Positions 46,975-55,781 of a stretch of DNA of 64,000 nucleotides are shown piece by piece. The notes beneath the pieces are model-generated. The model was not told where the DNA came from, made no database searches, and was given only the letters and a program-made list of their open reading frames with translations. The position numbers and the translations under genes are program-made. Source of the stretch: Halomonas ventosae. GTDB lineage: Bacteria > Pseudomonadota > Gammaproteobacteria > Pseudomonadales > Halomonadaceae. Position 1 is the first letter of the stretch. The number at the start of each line of letters is the position of its first letter. Location: assembly GCF_004363555.1 (NCBI RefSeq), contig NZ_SNZJ01000016.1, positions 1-64,000 on the forward strand, read 5' to 3'.

Positions 46975-47409
46975 ATGCGCCAGGCACCTGACCTGGAGGC
47001 CTTCTGCGCCTTCTTCAATAAACTGGACAAGACCTGTACAAAGAAGCTATACGAGGTATACACTGACGACGTCGACTTCATCGACCCGCTGCACCACATC
47101 AGGGGGCGGGAGGCGCTGGAGGCCTACTTCGACACCCTGTACGACAACGTGACATCGTGCCACTTCACCTTCCACGAGACGCTGCAACGGCACGACACGG
47201 CGTTCGTCACCTGGACGATGCACCTGGTGCATCCCCGCCTCGACGGCGGGCGCGGGGTGGAGGTCGAGGGCTGCTCGCACCTGCGCTTCGCAGACGACGG
47301 CCGGGTGGCCAGGCACCGCGACTACTTCGACGCCGGCGCCCTGCTCTACGAGCGCCTGCCCCTGCTGGGGGGCGCGATACGACTGGTGAAGCGACAACTG
47401 GCCCGCTGA
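46975..47409 (+). CDS. NTF2-like (SnoaL-type) protein
   Basis: A 144-residue single-domain protein of the nuclear-transport-factor-2-like fold. The front part is FNKLDKTCTKKLYEVYTDDV; FIDPLHHIRG and a C-terminal HLRFADDGRVARHRDYFDAG are typical. Such proteins often sit in photolyase/CFA-like clusters; no enzymatic activity can be assigned. Codons 17-31 carry a run of rare codons that create T(A/G)TACA repeats (47024-47062). It lies 27 bp after phrB. Confidence 0.82.
   Translation: MRQAPDLEAFCAFFNKLDKTCTKKLYEVYTDDVDFIDPLHHIRGREALEAYFDTLYDNVTSCHFTFHETLQRHDTAFVTWTMHLVHPRLDGGRGVEVEGCSHLRFADDGRVARHRDYFDAGALLYERLPLLGGAIRLVKRQLAR
47024..47062. promoter_or_regulatory. phased TGGACA/TGTACA/TATACA repeats inside the NTF2-like gene
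   Basis: TGGACA (47024), TGTACA (47035) and TATACA (47057) fall on an 11-bp grid, with a degenerate GCTATA at 47046. TGGACA and TATACG (47048) are 18 bp apart and would make a reasonable sigma-70 promoter reading towards the SDR gene. The codons involved (TGT ACA, CTA, GTA, ACT) are rare in this genome, which argues that the DNA itself is constrained. Confidence 0.4.
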
Positions 47410-47434
47410 CGGCCGACGAGAATGGGGAAAGACC

Positions 47435-48217
47435 ATGACCACAGCGAGTGACAGGCAGCGCATCTGGCTGACCGGGGCCACCTCGGGCATCGGGCGCGCC
47501 CTGGCCGAGCGCCTGCTCGACGAGGGGCACCGGGTGGCGCTCAGCGCTCGCAGCGAGCCGGCGCTGCAGGAGCTCGCTGCCGGTCGCGACAACGCCCTGC
47601 TGCTGCCCCTGGACGTGTCCGACCGCCAGGCCGTGCGCCGAGCCGGCGAGCGGCTGGGCGAGGCCTTCGGCGGCCTGGACCTGGTGATCCTCAATGCCGG
47701 CACCTGCGAGTACCTGGACGCCCGCGACTTCGATGTCGACCTGGTGGAGCGGGTCTTCGCCCCCAACTTCTTCGGTGCCGTCTACGGCGTCGAGGCCGCC
47801 CTGCCCCTGCTGCGCCGGGCCCGTGCCGAGGGCGGGCACCCGCTGCTGGCCGCGACCTCCAGCGCCGCGGCCTACCTGCCGCTCCCTCGGGCCGAGGCCT
47901 ACGGTGCCTCCAAGGCCGCGCTGAGCCACTTCCTGGAGTCGCTGCGCCTCGACCTGGACGCGGAAGGCATCGGCGTGAGCCTGATCCACCCCGGCTTCGT
48001 CAAGACACCGCTGACCGACCGCAACGACTTTGCCATGCCCATGCGCGTGAGCGTCGACGAGGCCGCCACGGCGATCCTCGACGGCCTCGCCAGGCGCCGC
48101 CTGGACATCCATTTCCCGCGACGCTTCACGCTGCTGGTGCGGCTGGCGGGTATCCTCCCCCCGGGCCTGCGCCATCGCCTGGGCCTGCGCATGACCCGCC
48201 AGGAGACCCGCCCATGA
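47435..48217 (+). CDS. short-chain dehydrogenase/reductase
   Basis: A classical SDR of 260 residues with cofactor motif LTGATSGIGRAL, NAG motif (ILNAGT) and catalytic Ser/Tyr/Lys in TSSAAAY...YGASKAAL. The C-terminal 40 residues are basic and amphipathic (RFTLLVRLAGILPPGLRHRLGL), suggesting peripheral membrane association. The substrate is unknown, possibly a lipid. ATG 47435 has GGGGAAAG upstream; its stop overlaps the next gene by 4 bp (ATGA). Confidence 0.88.
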   Translation: MTTASDRQRIWLTGATSGIGRALAERLLDEGHRVALSARSEPALQELAAGRDNALLLPLDVSDRQAVRRAGERLGEAFGGLDLVILNAGTCEYLDARDFDVDLVERVFAPNFFGAVYGVEAALPLLRRARAEGGHPLLAATSSAAAYLPLPRAEAYGASKAALSHFLESLRLDLDAEGIGVSLIHPGFVKTPLTDRNDFAMPMRVSVDEAATAILDGLARRRLDIHFPRRFTLLVRLAGILPPGLRHRLGLRMTRQETRP

Positions 48218-49584
48218 CCGCCTCGTTCACCCCGTCACACCCGCCCCACGACGCCCGACGGGCTGCCGCCCAACGCATTGCCGTGATCGGCAGCGGCATC
48301 GGCGGCATGGCCGCCGCCTGGTACCTGTCGAGCCGCCACGAGGTGACGCTGTTCGAGGCCGACGAGCGCCTGGGTGGCCATACCGCCACCATGGACGTGG
48401 AGCTCGAGGGGCGCCACTACGCCATCGACACCGGCTTTATCGTCTTCAACGACTGGACCTACCCGCACTTCCAGCGGCTGCTGGCGCGGCTGGGCGTGGC
48501 CAGCCAGCCCACGGAGATGAGCTTCTCGGTGCACGAGACGGCTCGCGACTTCGAGTACAACGGCCACACCCTGGCGAGCCTCTTCGCCCAGCGCCGCAAC
48601 CTGCTGCGCCCCAGCTTCCACCGCCTGCTGCGCGACATCCTGCGCTTCAACCGCGAGGCGACCCGGGCGCTGGAGGAGGGTCAGCTCGACCCCGCCATGA
48701 CCCTCGGCGCCTGGCTGGATGCCAACGGCTTCGGCGACGACTTCCAGCACCACTACCTGCTGCCCATGGGCGCAGCGATCTGGTCGGCCAGCATCCGTGA
48801 CCTGCGCGACTTCCCGCTGCTGTTCTTCGTGCGCTTCTTCCGCCACCACGGCCTGCTGTCGATCAACGACCGCCCCCAGTGGCACACCCTGGTGGGCGGC
48901 TCGCGCAGCTACATCCCGGCGCTGACCGCGCCCTGCGCCGGCCGCATCCACCTGGCCACCCCGGTGCGCGGCATCCGCCGCCATGCCGACTGGGTCGAGG
49001 TGCGCACCGCAGGCGGCGTCCAGGCCTTTGACCAGGTGGTGCTGGCCTGCCACGCCGACCAGGCGCTGGCGATGCTCGACGACCCGAGCGCCGCCGAGCG
49101 CGAGATCCTCGGCGCCCTGCCCTACGCCGACAACGAGGTGGTGCTGCACACCGACACCCGGCTGCTGCCGCGCCGCCGGCGCGCCTGGGCGAGCTGGAAC
49201 TACCGTCTGGATGGCCGCGGCGACGACGCCCGGGTCTCGGTGACCTACGACATGAACATCCTGCAGCGCATCAGCGCCCCGCATACCTTCTGCGTGACCC
49301 TCAACGACAGCGCCGCCATCGACCCCGCCAGGGTGCTGGGCCGCTATACCTATGCCCACCCCCAGTTCACCCTGGCCGGCCAGGCGGCCCAGGCCCGCCA
49401 CGGCGAGATCTCCGGCCCCGAGCAGCGCACCCACTACTGCGGCGCCTACTGGCGCAACGGCTTCCACGAGGATGGGGTCTGGAGTGCGCTACGTGTGGCG
49501 CGGGCCCTGGGCTGCGACGAGGACGACCGCCGCCAGGCGCCGTCACCCATGGCGGTCCCGGCCGCCGAGGAGCAGGTGGCATGA
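48214..49584 (+). CDS. FAD-dependent amine-oxidase-type oxidoreductase
   Basis: A 456-residue flavoprotein with GXGXXG motif AVIGSGIGGMAAAWYL, then FEADERLGGHTATMD and DTGFIVFNDWTYPHF. This is the desaturase/amine-oxidase branch found beside DUF1365 and CFA-like genes in many proteobacteria. In Rhodobacter sphaeroides the corresponding flavoprotein is tied to furan fatty acid formation; a lipid substrate is therefore likely here but inferred. It overlaps both neighbours by 4 bp, giving strict co-translation. Confidence 0.85.
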   Translation: MTASFTPSHPPHDARRAAAQRIAVIGSGIGGMAAAWYLSSRHEVTLFEADERLGGHTATMDVELEGRHYAIDTGFIVFNDWTYPHFQRLLARLGVASQPTEMSFSVHETARDFEYNGHTLASLFAQRRNLLRPSFHRLLRDILRFNREATRALEEGQLDPAMTLGAWLDANGFGDDFQHHYLLPMGAAIWSASIRDLRDFPLLFFVRFFRHHGLLSINDRPQWHTLVGGSRSYIPALTAPCAGRIHLATPVRGIRRHADWVEVRTAGGVQAFDQVVLACHADQALAMLDDPSAAEREILGALPYADNEVVLHTDTRLLPRRRRAWASWNYRLDGRGDDARVSVTYDMNILQRISAPHTFCVTLNDSAAIDPARVLGRYTYAHPQFTLAGQAAQARHGEISGPEQRTHYCGAYWRNGFHEDGVWSALRVARALGCDEDDRRQAPSPMAVPAAEEQVA

Positions 49585-50360
49585 TTCGCTCGCCGCGCTC
49601 GCGCATCTACCGGGGGACCCTGCGCCATCGCCGCTTCCTGCCGCGGCCCCACGCCTTCGAGTATGGCCTGTGGATGGCCTGGATCGACCTCGACGAGCTC
49701 CCGGAGCTTTTCGACGGCGTGCCCGGCTTCAGCGCCCGGCGCCCGGCGCTGGCGCGCTTTCGCCGCGAGGACTACCTGGCCCCCCACGATCGCCCCCTCA
49801 AGCAGGCGGTGCGCGAGGAGCTGGAGCGCCAGCTGGGCAGCGCGCCGGACGGGCGAATCTGCGTGCTGACCCAGCTGCGCACCCTGGGGCTGGGCTTCAA
49901 CCCGGTATCGCTCTACTACGCCTACGATGCGCGCGGCGAGCTGCGCGCGGTGCTCGGCGAGGTGAGCAACACGCCCTGGGGGGAGCGCACCCGCTATGCC
50001 TGCGCCGTGTCGCCTCGCCGCCATGGCCATGTCGCCGAGTTCGACAAGGTCATGCACGTCTCGCCCTTCAACCCCATGGACATGACCTACCGCTGGCGCT
50101 TCGACACCCCGGGCGACGCCCTGTCGATGCACATGGAGAACTGGAAGGATGGCGAGCGCCACTTCGACGCCACCCTGACCCTGCAGGCCCGCCCGGCGAC
50201 CCGCGGCGTGCTGCTGGCCACCCTGGCCCGCCAGCCGTGGATGAACCTGAAGACCCTCGCCGGCATCCACTTCGAGGCGCTGCGGCTCTGGCTCAAGCGC
50301 ATTCCCGTCCATGACCACCCCGGCCAGGACCACCCTTCCCGTGAGGAGAGCTCGTCGTGA
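49581..50360 (+). CDS. DUF1365 family protein
   Basis: A 259-residue protein beginning IRSPRSRIYRGTLRHRRFLP, with the family segments FEYGLWMAWIDLDEL, LGLGFNPVSLYYAYD and KVMHVSPFNPMDMTYRW. Function is not established; it nearly always lies between an FAD amine oxidase and a CFA-like methyltransferase, as here. It overlaps both neighbours by 4 bp. Confidence 0.87.
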   Translation: MIRSPRSRIYRGTLRHRRFLPRPHAFEYGLWMAWIDLDELPELFDGVPGFSARRPALARFRREDYLAPHDRPLKQAVREELERQLGSAPDGRICVLTQLRTLGLGFNPVSLYYAYDARGELRAVLGEVSNTPWGERTRYACAVSPRRHGHVAEFDKVMHVSPFNPMDMTYRWRFDTPGDALSMHMENWKDGERHFDATLTLQARPATRGVLLATLARQPWMNLKTLAGIHFEALRLWLKRIPVHDHPGQDHPSREESSS

Positions 50361-51625
50361 ACACCCTTCGCTCCGCCACTGCCCGCCCCTTGGCGCCCGA
50401 GGGCGACCGTCTCACCCGCTGGCTCAAGCCCCGGGTGCTGGCCCAGCTCGACCGCCTGGAGGGCGGCAACATCACCCTGATCGACGGCCATCAGCGCCAC
50501 CAGCTGGGCCAGGGAGGGCCGCTGCGGGTCACCCTGGTGGTGCGCCACCACCGCGCCTGGAAGCGCCTGGCCCTGGGTGGCACCGTGGGCGCCGCCGAGT
50601 CCTACATGGAGGGGGACTGGGATGCCGACGACCCGGTGGCCCTGGTGCGGCTGTTCGCCGCCAACCTGGAACGGGTCAACGGCGAGATCGAGAACGGCCC
50701 GGCGCGACTCGGGCGCTGGCTGCTCGGGGCCCTCTACGGCCTGCAGCGCAACAGCCTGCGCGGGTCGAAGCGCAACATCGCCGCCCACTACGACATCGGC
50801 AATGCGCTGTTCGCCACCTTCCTCGACCAGGACCACCGCATGTACTCCAGCGCGGTCTTCCCGCACCCCGAGGCGAGCCTGGAGGAGGCCTCGACCCACA
50901 AGCTCGACCTGATGCTCGAGAAGCTCGATCTCCAGCCCCATCACCACCTGCTGGAGATCGGCACCGGCTGGGGTGGGCTGGCCATCCATGCGGCGAAGAC
51001 CCGCGGCTGCCGGGTGACCACCACCACCATCTCCGCGGAGCAGCACGCCTACACGGCACGACGCATCGAGGAGGAGGGGCTGGGCGAGCGCATCACCCTG
51101 CTCCAGCAGGACTACCGTGAGCTCGAGGGACAGTACGACCGGCTGATCTCGGTGGAGATGATCGAGGCGGTGGGCCACCAGTACCTGGGCACCTACCTGG
51201 CGACCCTCGACCGGCTTCTCACCGACGACGGCCAGGCCATGCTGCAGGCGATCACCATCCGCGACCAGCGCTACGAGGCGGCCAAGCGCGAGATGGACTT
51301 CATCAAGCGCTACATCTTCCCGGGGGGCTTCCTGCCGTCGCACCGCGCCATCCTCGACGGCCTGACGCGCCACACCTCGCTCAACGTCATCGACCTGGAC
51401 GAGATCGGCCTGCACTACGCCCGCACCCTGCGCGAGTGGCGCCACCGCTTCGAGGCGAGCCTCGAGACCGTGCGCCGGCTGGGCTACGACGAGCGCTTCA
51501 TCCGCATGTGGCGCTACTACCTCTGCTACTGCGAGGGCGGCTTCCTGGAGCGCACCATCGGCACCTGCCACCTGCTGCTGGCCAAGCCCGGTGCCCGGCC
51601 GGCACCGCTCACCGGGGCGGCGTGA
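50357..51625 (+). CDS. cyclopropane-fatty-acid-synthase-like methyltransferase
   Basis: A SAM-dependent methyltransferase of 422 residues acting on unsaturated acyl chains of phospholipids. SAM-binding motif LEIGTGWGGLAIHAAKT, EMIEAVGHQYLGTY, and the Cys-containing YYLCYCEGGF match the CFA synthase family. In this cluster context it could be a true cyclopropane synthase or a UfaM-type methylase leading to methylated/furan fatty acids. The active-site details cannot separate these by eye. Start ATG 50357, overlapping DUF1365 by 4 bp. Confidence 0.87.
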   Translation: MNTLRSATARPLAPEGDRLTRWLKPRVLAQLDRLEGGNITLIDGHQRHQLGQGGPLRVTLVVRHHRAWKRLALGGTVGAAESYMEGDWDADDPVALVRLFAANLERVNGEIENGPARLGRWLLGALYGLQRNSLRGSKRNIAAHYDIGNALFATFLDQDHRMYSSAVFPHPEASLEEASTHKLDLMLEKLDLQPHHHLLEIGTGWGGLAIHAAKTRGCRVTTTTISAEQHAYTARRIEEEGLGERITLLQQDYRELEGQYDRLISVEMIEAVGHQYLGTYLATLDRLLTDDGQAMLQAITIRDQRYEAAKREMDFIKRYIFPGGFLPSHRAILDGLTRHTSLNVIDLDEIGLHYARTLREWRHRFEASLETVRRLGYDERFIRMWRYYLCYCEGGFLERTIGTCHLLLAKPGARPAPLTGAA

Positions 51626-51631
51626 CCCGCG

Positions 51632-52159
51632 ATGGCCATCCTGCCCGACGGTCCCGTGAAGATGCTGGCCAACCTGGCTACCTTCCAGGTGGGCTGGTTC
51701 GCCTGCGTGCTGGGCGGCTCGCGGGTCGGCCTGCTGGCGGTCGCGCTGATCCTCACCCTGCACCTCGCCTGGCTGGCCCGCCCCGGGGAGTGGCGCTGGC
51801 TGGCGGGATTCGCCGCGCTGGGGCTGGTGGTGGACGGCGGCCTGACGCTGGCCGGCGGCTTCGCCTTCGCCGAGGGGACCTCCCTGCTGGGGGGCATGCC
51901 CGCCTGGCTGTGGCTGCTCTGGCCCCTCTTCGCCACCCTGGTCCACCACTCGCTGGCCTGGCTCTGGCAATACCCCTGGCTGGCCGCCCTCGGTGGCGCC
52001 ACCAGCGGCCCGCTCTCCTACTATGCCGGCGCCCGCCTCGCCGGGGTGGAGCTGGCCCCCTGGCTGCTGCCCGCCGAGGCGCTGGCCTGGGCGCTGATCT
52101 GCCTGGCCCTGAGCGCCTACCTGGGCAAGACGCCTGCCCTGGCCAGGCGGCTCCGCTGA
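51632..52159 (+). CDS. DUF2878 family membrane protein
   Basis: A 175-residue protein with five or six hydrophobic segments (NLATFQVGWFACVLGGSRVG, AVALILTLHLAWLA, ALGLVVDGGLTLAGGFAF and others). It ends the photolyase/CFA cluster, 6 bp after the methyltransferase. DUF2878 proteins are usual last members of such operons; function unknown, presumably a membrane partner of the lipid enzymes. Confidence 0.82.
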   Translation: MAILPDGPVKMLANLATFQVGWFACVLGGSRVGLLAVALILTLHLAWLARPGEWRWLAGFAALGLVVDGGLTLAGGFAFAEGTSLLGGMPAWLWLLWPLFATLVHHSLAWLWQYPWLAALGGATSGPLSYYAGARLAGVELAPWLLPAEALAWALICLALSAYLGKTPALARRLR

Positions 52160-52284
52160 GGCCAGCCCCGCCCCTCCCGCCTGCGGCGTGCATTCATCGT
52201 GTGTGGACAGTAGACTAGGCACAGCCGCCCGGCGGCCCCAGGCCGCTTTCGGCACACAATGATCTCGACTCTCGGAACGATTCA

Positions 52285-52800
52285 GTGACCAAGCAACACT
52301 CCTTTGATCGCGAAGAACTGCTGGCCTGCTCACGCGGCGAGCTGTTCGGTCCGGGCAATGCCCAGTTGCCGGCCCCCAACATGCTGATGCTCGACCGCAT
52401 CATGCACATCCACGAGGAAGGCGGGGATCACGGCAAGGGCGAGCTGATCGCCGAGCTGGATATCCACCCCGACCTGTGGTTCTTCGACTGCCACTTCCCG
52501 GGGGATCCGGTGATGCCCGGCTGCCTGGGCCTGGACGCCATGTGGCAGCTGGTGGGGTTCTACCTGGGCTGGCTCGGCCATCCCGGCCGCGGCCGCGCCC
52601 TGGGCTGCGGCGAGGTCAAGTTCAGCGGTCAGATCCTGCCCGATGCCCAGAAGGTCACCTACCGCATCAACATCAAGCGCATCATCACCCGGCGCCTGAT
52701 CCTGGGCATGGCCGACGGCACCGTATCCGTCGACGGCCGCGACATCTACCAGGCCAACGACCTGCGCGTCGGCCTGTTCACCTCCACCGCGAATTTCTGA
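52285..52800 (+). CDS. fabA: 3-hydroxydecanoyl-ACP dehydratase/isomerase
   Basis: This dehydrates 3-hydroxydecanoyl-ACP and isomerises trans-2- to cis-3-decenoyl-ACP, the branch point to unsaturated fatty acids. Catalytic His is in [20 protein letters not shown] (about residue 70); length 171 is exact for FabA. The start is a GTG at 52285. It is 13 bp upstream of fabB. The 125-bp gap before it (52160-52284) should contain the promoter; no FabR or FadR site was recognised. Confidence 0.96.
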   Translation: MTKQHSFDREELLACSRGELFGPGNAQLPAPNMLMLDRIMHIHEEGGDHGKGELIAELDIHPDLWFFDCHFPGDPVMPGCLGLDAMWQLVGFYLGWLGHPGRGRALGCGEVKFSGQILPDAQKVTYRINIKRIITRRLILGMADGTVSVDGRDIYQANDLRVGLFTSTANF

Positions 52801-52813
52801 ACAGGAGGCTCCC

Positions 52814-54031
52814 ATGCGACGAGTGGTAGTCACCGGCCTGGGCATCGTGTCCTGCCTGGGCAACGACGCACAACAGGTTCTGGAGGCGCTCAGGAACGGG
52901 CGCTCGGGCATTCGCTTCAAGGAAGACTACGCCGAGCGGGGCTTCCGCAGCCAGGTGGCCGGCAGCGTCGACATCGACCTGGACGCCCTGATCGACCGCA
53001 AGCTGCGCCGCTTCATGGGCGACGCCGCCGCCTTCGCCTATGTCTCCATGGCCCAGGCCATCGAGGACGCGGGGCTGGCCCCGGAGCAGGTCTCCAGCGA
53101 GCGTACCGGACTGATCGCCGGCTCAGGCGGCGCCTCCAGCGCCAACCAGGTGGAGGCCGCCGACCTGATGCGCGAGAAGGGGCTGCGCCGCGTGGGGCCC
53201 TACCGGGTCACCCGCACCATGGGCAGCACCGTCTCGGCCTGCCTGGCGACCCCGTTCCGGATCAAGGGCGTCAACTACTCCATCTCCTCGGCCTGCGCCA
53301 CCTCAGCCCACTGCATCGGCAGTGCCATGGAGCAGATCCAGATGGGCAAGCAGGACGTGGTCTTCGCCGGCGGCGGCGAGGAGGAGCACTGGACCCTCTC
53401 CTGCCTGTTCGATGCCATGGGGGCGCTCTCGACCCACTACAACGACACCCCCGACAAGGCCTCCCGACCCTATGACCAGGCCCGCGACGGCTTCGTCATT
53501 GCCGGCGGTGGTGGCATGCTGGTGCTCGAGGAACTGGAGCACGCCAAGGCGCGCGGCGCGAAGATCTATGCCGAGGTGACCGGCTACGGTGCCACCTCCG
53601 ATGGCCACGACATGGTCGCGCCCTCCGGCGAGGGGGCAGTGCGCTGCATGCGCCAGGCCATGGCGACCGTCGATGGCAAGATCGACTACATCAACACCCA
53701 CGGCACCTCGACCCCGGTGGGCGACGTGGCCGAGCTCAAGGCGATCCGCGAGGTCTTCGGCGACTCCACGCCGGCGATGAGCTCCACCAAGTCGCTGACC
53801 GGCCACTCCCTGGGGGCCACCGGCGTCCAGGAGGCGATCTACTCGCTGCTGATGATGGAGAACGACTTCATCGTCGCCTCCGCCAACGTCGAGACCCTCG
53901 ACGAGCAGGCCGATGGTTTCGATATCGTCACCCAGCGCCGCGACGGCGTGAAGGTCGAGCGGGTGCTCTCCAACAGCTTCGGCTTCGGCGGGACCAATGC
54001 CTGCCTGGTGCTGGAGAAGTACCGCGACTGA
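52814..54031 (+). CDS. fabB: beta-ketoacyl-ACP synthase I
   Basis: This condensing enzyme elongates cis-3-decenoyl-ACP and is required for unsaturated fatty acid synthesis. The active-site Cys is in [12 protein letters not shown] (about residue 163); catalytic His residues lie in [11 protein letters not shown] and [10 protein letters not shown]. Length is 405 residues. ATG 52814 follows AGGAGG. It forms the fabAB operon, closed by a strong terminator. Confidence 0.97.
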   Translation: MRRVVVTGLGIVSCLGNDAQQVLEALRNGRSGIRFKEDYAERGFRSQVAGSVDIDLDALIDRKLRRFMGDAAAFAYVSMAQAIEDAGLAPEQVSSERTGLIAGSGGASSANQVEAADLMREKGLRRVGPYRVTRTMGSTVSACLATPFRIKGVNYSISSACATSAHCIGSAMEQIQMGKQDVVFAGGGEEEHWTLSCLFDAMGALSTHYNDTPDKASRPYDQARDGFVIAGGGGMLVLEELEHAKARGAKIYAEVTGYGATSDGHDMVAPSGEGAVRCMRQAMATVDGKIDYINTHGTSTPVGDVAELKAIREVFGDSTPAMSSTKSLTGHSLGATGVQEAIYSLLMMENDFIVASANVETLDEQADGFDIVTQRRDGVKVERVLSNSFGFGGTNACLVLEKYRD

Positions 54032-54051
54032 CACGTCGCGCTCCAGCCGCA

Positions 54052-54085
54052 ACGCAAGAGGCGCCCTCAGGGGCGCCTCTTGCGT
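54052..54085. terminator. bidirectional terminator between fabB and plsC
   Basis: A stem of about 15 bp (54052-54066 with 54071-54085) encloses a 4-nt loop; the core is GCAAGAGGCGCCC. T residues follow in the fabB direction. It lies between convergent genes. Confidence 0.85.
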
Positions 54086-54108
54086 TTGCGTTGCGGGAGT
54101 CGTCAGCG

Positions 54109-54870
54109 TCAGGCCAGGGGCCTCTCGGTGACCGGCGCTGCGGCCGTGGCCGGGCGCGGCACCTCGGAAATCTCGGCAAGCCTCGCCTCGATCCACGCCT
54201 CCACCTCGACCAGCACCTCCTCCGAGGTGCGCCCGGCGGTCTCGATGGGCTCGCCCACCTCCAGCGACAGGCGTCCCGGGCGCTTGACCCAGTGGCGCCC
54301 CGGCCAGCGCTCCCCGGCATTGTGGGCCACCGGCACCACCGGCACCCCGGCGCGGCAGGCGATCACCGCACCGCTCTTGTTGTAGCGGCGCCGGCTACCC
54401 GGCGCCACCCGGGTCCCCTCGGGAAAGATCAGCACCGAAAGCCCCTCCTCGAGCCGTATCTTGCCCTGGGTGAGCACCTGCTTCATGGCCCGGGCGGGCT
54501 TGCTGCGGTCCACGGCGATGGGGTGCAGCAGGCGCAGCCCCCAGCCGAAGACCGGAATGGTCAACAGCTCCCGCTTGAGCACCGTGCAGACCGGCGGATG
54601 CAGCAGCTGCAGGTAGACGGTCTCCCACTCGGACTGGTGGTTGGCGAGAATGACGCAGGGCCCCTCGGGCAGGCGCTCATGGCCGCGGAAGTCGTAGCGC
54701 ACGCCGCAGGTCAGGCGGAACCAGGCGATGATGAAGTGGTTGTAGAGGTTGAGCAGGCGATAGCGGGAACGCAGCGGCAGGAAGGGGGCCGGCGGCAGGA
54801 AGAGCACGCCGCAGACCAGCATGGCCAGAAAGTAGCCGGCATAGAAGACCAGGCTGCGGATCACGTTCAT
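54109..54870 (-). CDS. plsC: 1-acyl-sn-glycerol-3-phosphate acyltransferase family protein
   Basis: This probably acylates lysophosphatidic acid to phosphatidic acid at the inner membrane. An N-terminal membrane segment (SLVFYAGYFLAMLVCGVLFL) is followed by acyltransferase motif I, here NHQSEWE, so the usual HX4D reads HX4E. Motif III is IFPEGTR. Length is 253 residues. A subgroup of gammaproteobacterial enzymes has this Glu variant, as I recall. It overlaps the upstream RmlD-like gene by 4 bp. Confidence 0.85.
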   Translation of the reverse strand: MNVIRSLVFYAGYFLAMLVCGVLFLPPAPFLPLRSRYRLLNLYNHFIIAWFRLTCGVRYDFRGHERLPEGPCVILANHQSEWETVYLQLLHPPVCTVLKRELLTIPVFGWGLRLLHPIAVDRSKPARAMKQVLTQGKIRLEEGLSVLIFPEGTRVAPGSRRRYNKSGAVIACRAGVPVVPVAHNAGERWPGRHWVKRPGRLSLEVGEPIETAGRTSEEVLVEVEAWIEARLAEISEVPRPATAAAPVTERPLA

Positions 54871-55757
54871 CGGGATATCGACTCCTCTGCCGCCTCGCCG
54901 TCATCCCTGGCCAGGCACCAGGTATCCAGCATGCGTCCGACTTCCAGGCGCCAGGGCTTCTGGTGGACGCCGAACACGTCCAGCACCCGCCGGCAGTTGA
55001 GGACGCGACGCAGCGGCTGGTCGTGGTGGTGGTTCAGCGCCTTGACGCTGCCCAGCGCGACCCGCTCGCCACGCCCCTCGAGCCGCGTGGCGAGTTGGGT
55101 ACGCACCATGGAGACGAAGGTGTAGGCACTCACCGGCTCGGTGCCGGCCAGGTGGTAGCTGCCCCAGGCCCCGGCCCCGCAATACTGCTGCTGGAGCATG
55201 CCGACCAGCGCCATGGCCACGGCATCCGCCGAGGTCGGGCAGAAGATCACGTCGGATTCGGCGCGAACCTCGCCGCCATCCATCAGGGTGTCGAGCAGCT
55301 CGCTGAGCCAGGCCTGGCTGCCCTCCAGGGCAAACAGCGGTCCCAGGCGCACGATCAGGTGCCGGGGGTACTCGGCACGGATCCGGTCGCCGGTACGGAT
55401 CAGCCGCCGCAGGCTGTCGTCGCGGGGCTCGGGGATCACGTGCTCGTCGATGGGGACCTCGAGGCCGTCCTCGTAGAGCTGGTCGGAGACGCACCACACC
55501 AGCGGGATATCCGCCTCGCGACACGCCTCCATGCAGGCCTCGACCGCCTCGGCATGGGCCGTGACGGTCGCCGGCTCGGCAGTGATCGGCCGCGACAGCG
55601 GCGGGATCACCAGCGCATCCGGGCGCAGCTCCTCGAGCAGCGCCGGCGCAGGGGCCAGACCCGGCTCGATGGTGAGCTCGGTGTCGCTGCGCCGGTTGGC
55701 CTCGCGGGCCAGCGCCAGGCTCAGGCAGTGCCCGGCCTCCAGGATCAGCAGCTTCAC
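54867..55757 (-). CDS. RmlD-like sugar-nucleotide-binding (SDR-fold) protein
   Basis: A 296-residue protein related to dTDP-4-dehydrorhamnose reductase, with a poorly conserved Rossmann start (LLILEAGHCLSLALAREA, no clear GxxGxxG). The middle WCVSDQLYEDGLEVPIDEHV recalls the RmlD SD.VFDG motif. The missing cofactor glycines make catalytic activity doubtful. The GTG start at 55757 is preceded by AAGGAGGTG, a strong ribosome site. It is co-translated with plsC. Confidence 0.7.
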   Translation of the reverse strand: MKLLILEAGHCLSLALAREANRRSDTELTIEPGLAPAPALLEELRPDALVIPPLSRPITAEPATVTAHAEAVEACMEACREADIPLVWCVSDQLYEDGLEVPIDEHVIPEPRDDSLRRLIRTGDRIRAEYPRHLIVRLGPLFALEGSQAWLSELLDTLMDGGEVRAESDVIFCPTSADAVAMALVGMLQQQYCGAGAWGSYHLAGTEPVSAYTFVSMVRTQLATRLEGRGERVALGSVKALNHHHDQPLRRVLNCRRVLDVFGVHQKPWRLEVGRMLDTWCLARDDGEAAEESISR

Positions 55758-55781
55758 GGCACCTCCTTGGCTGGCCCCTGC

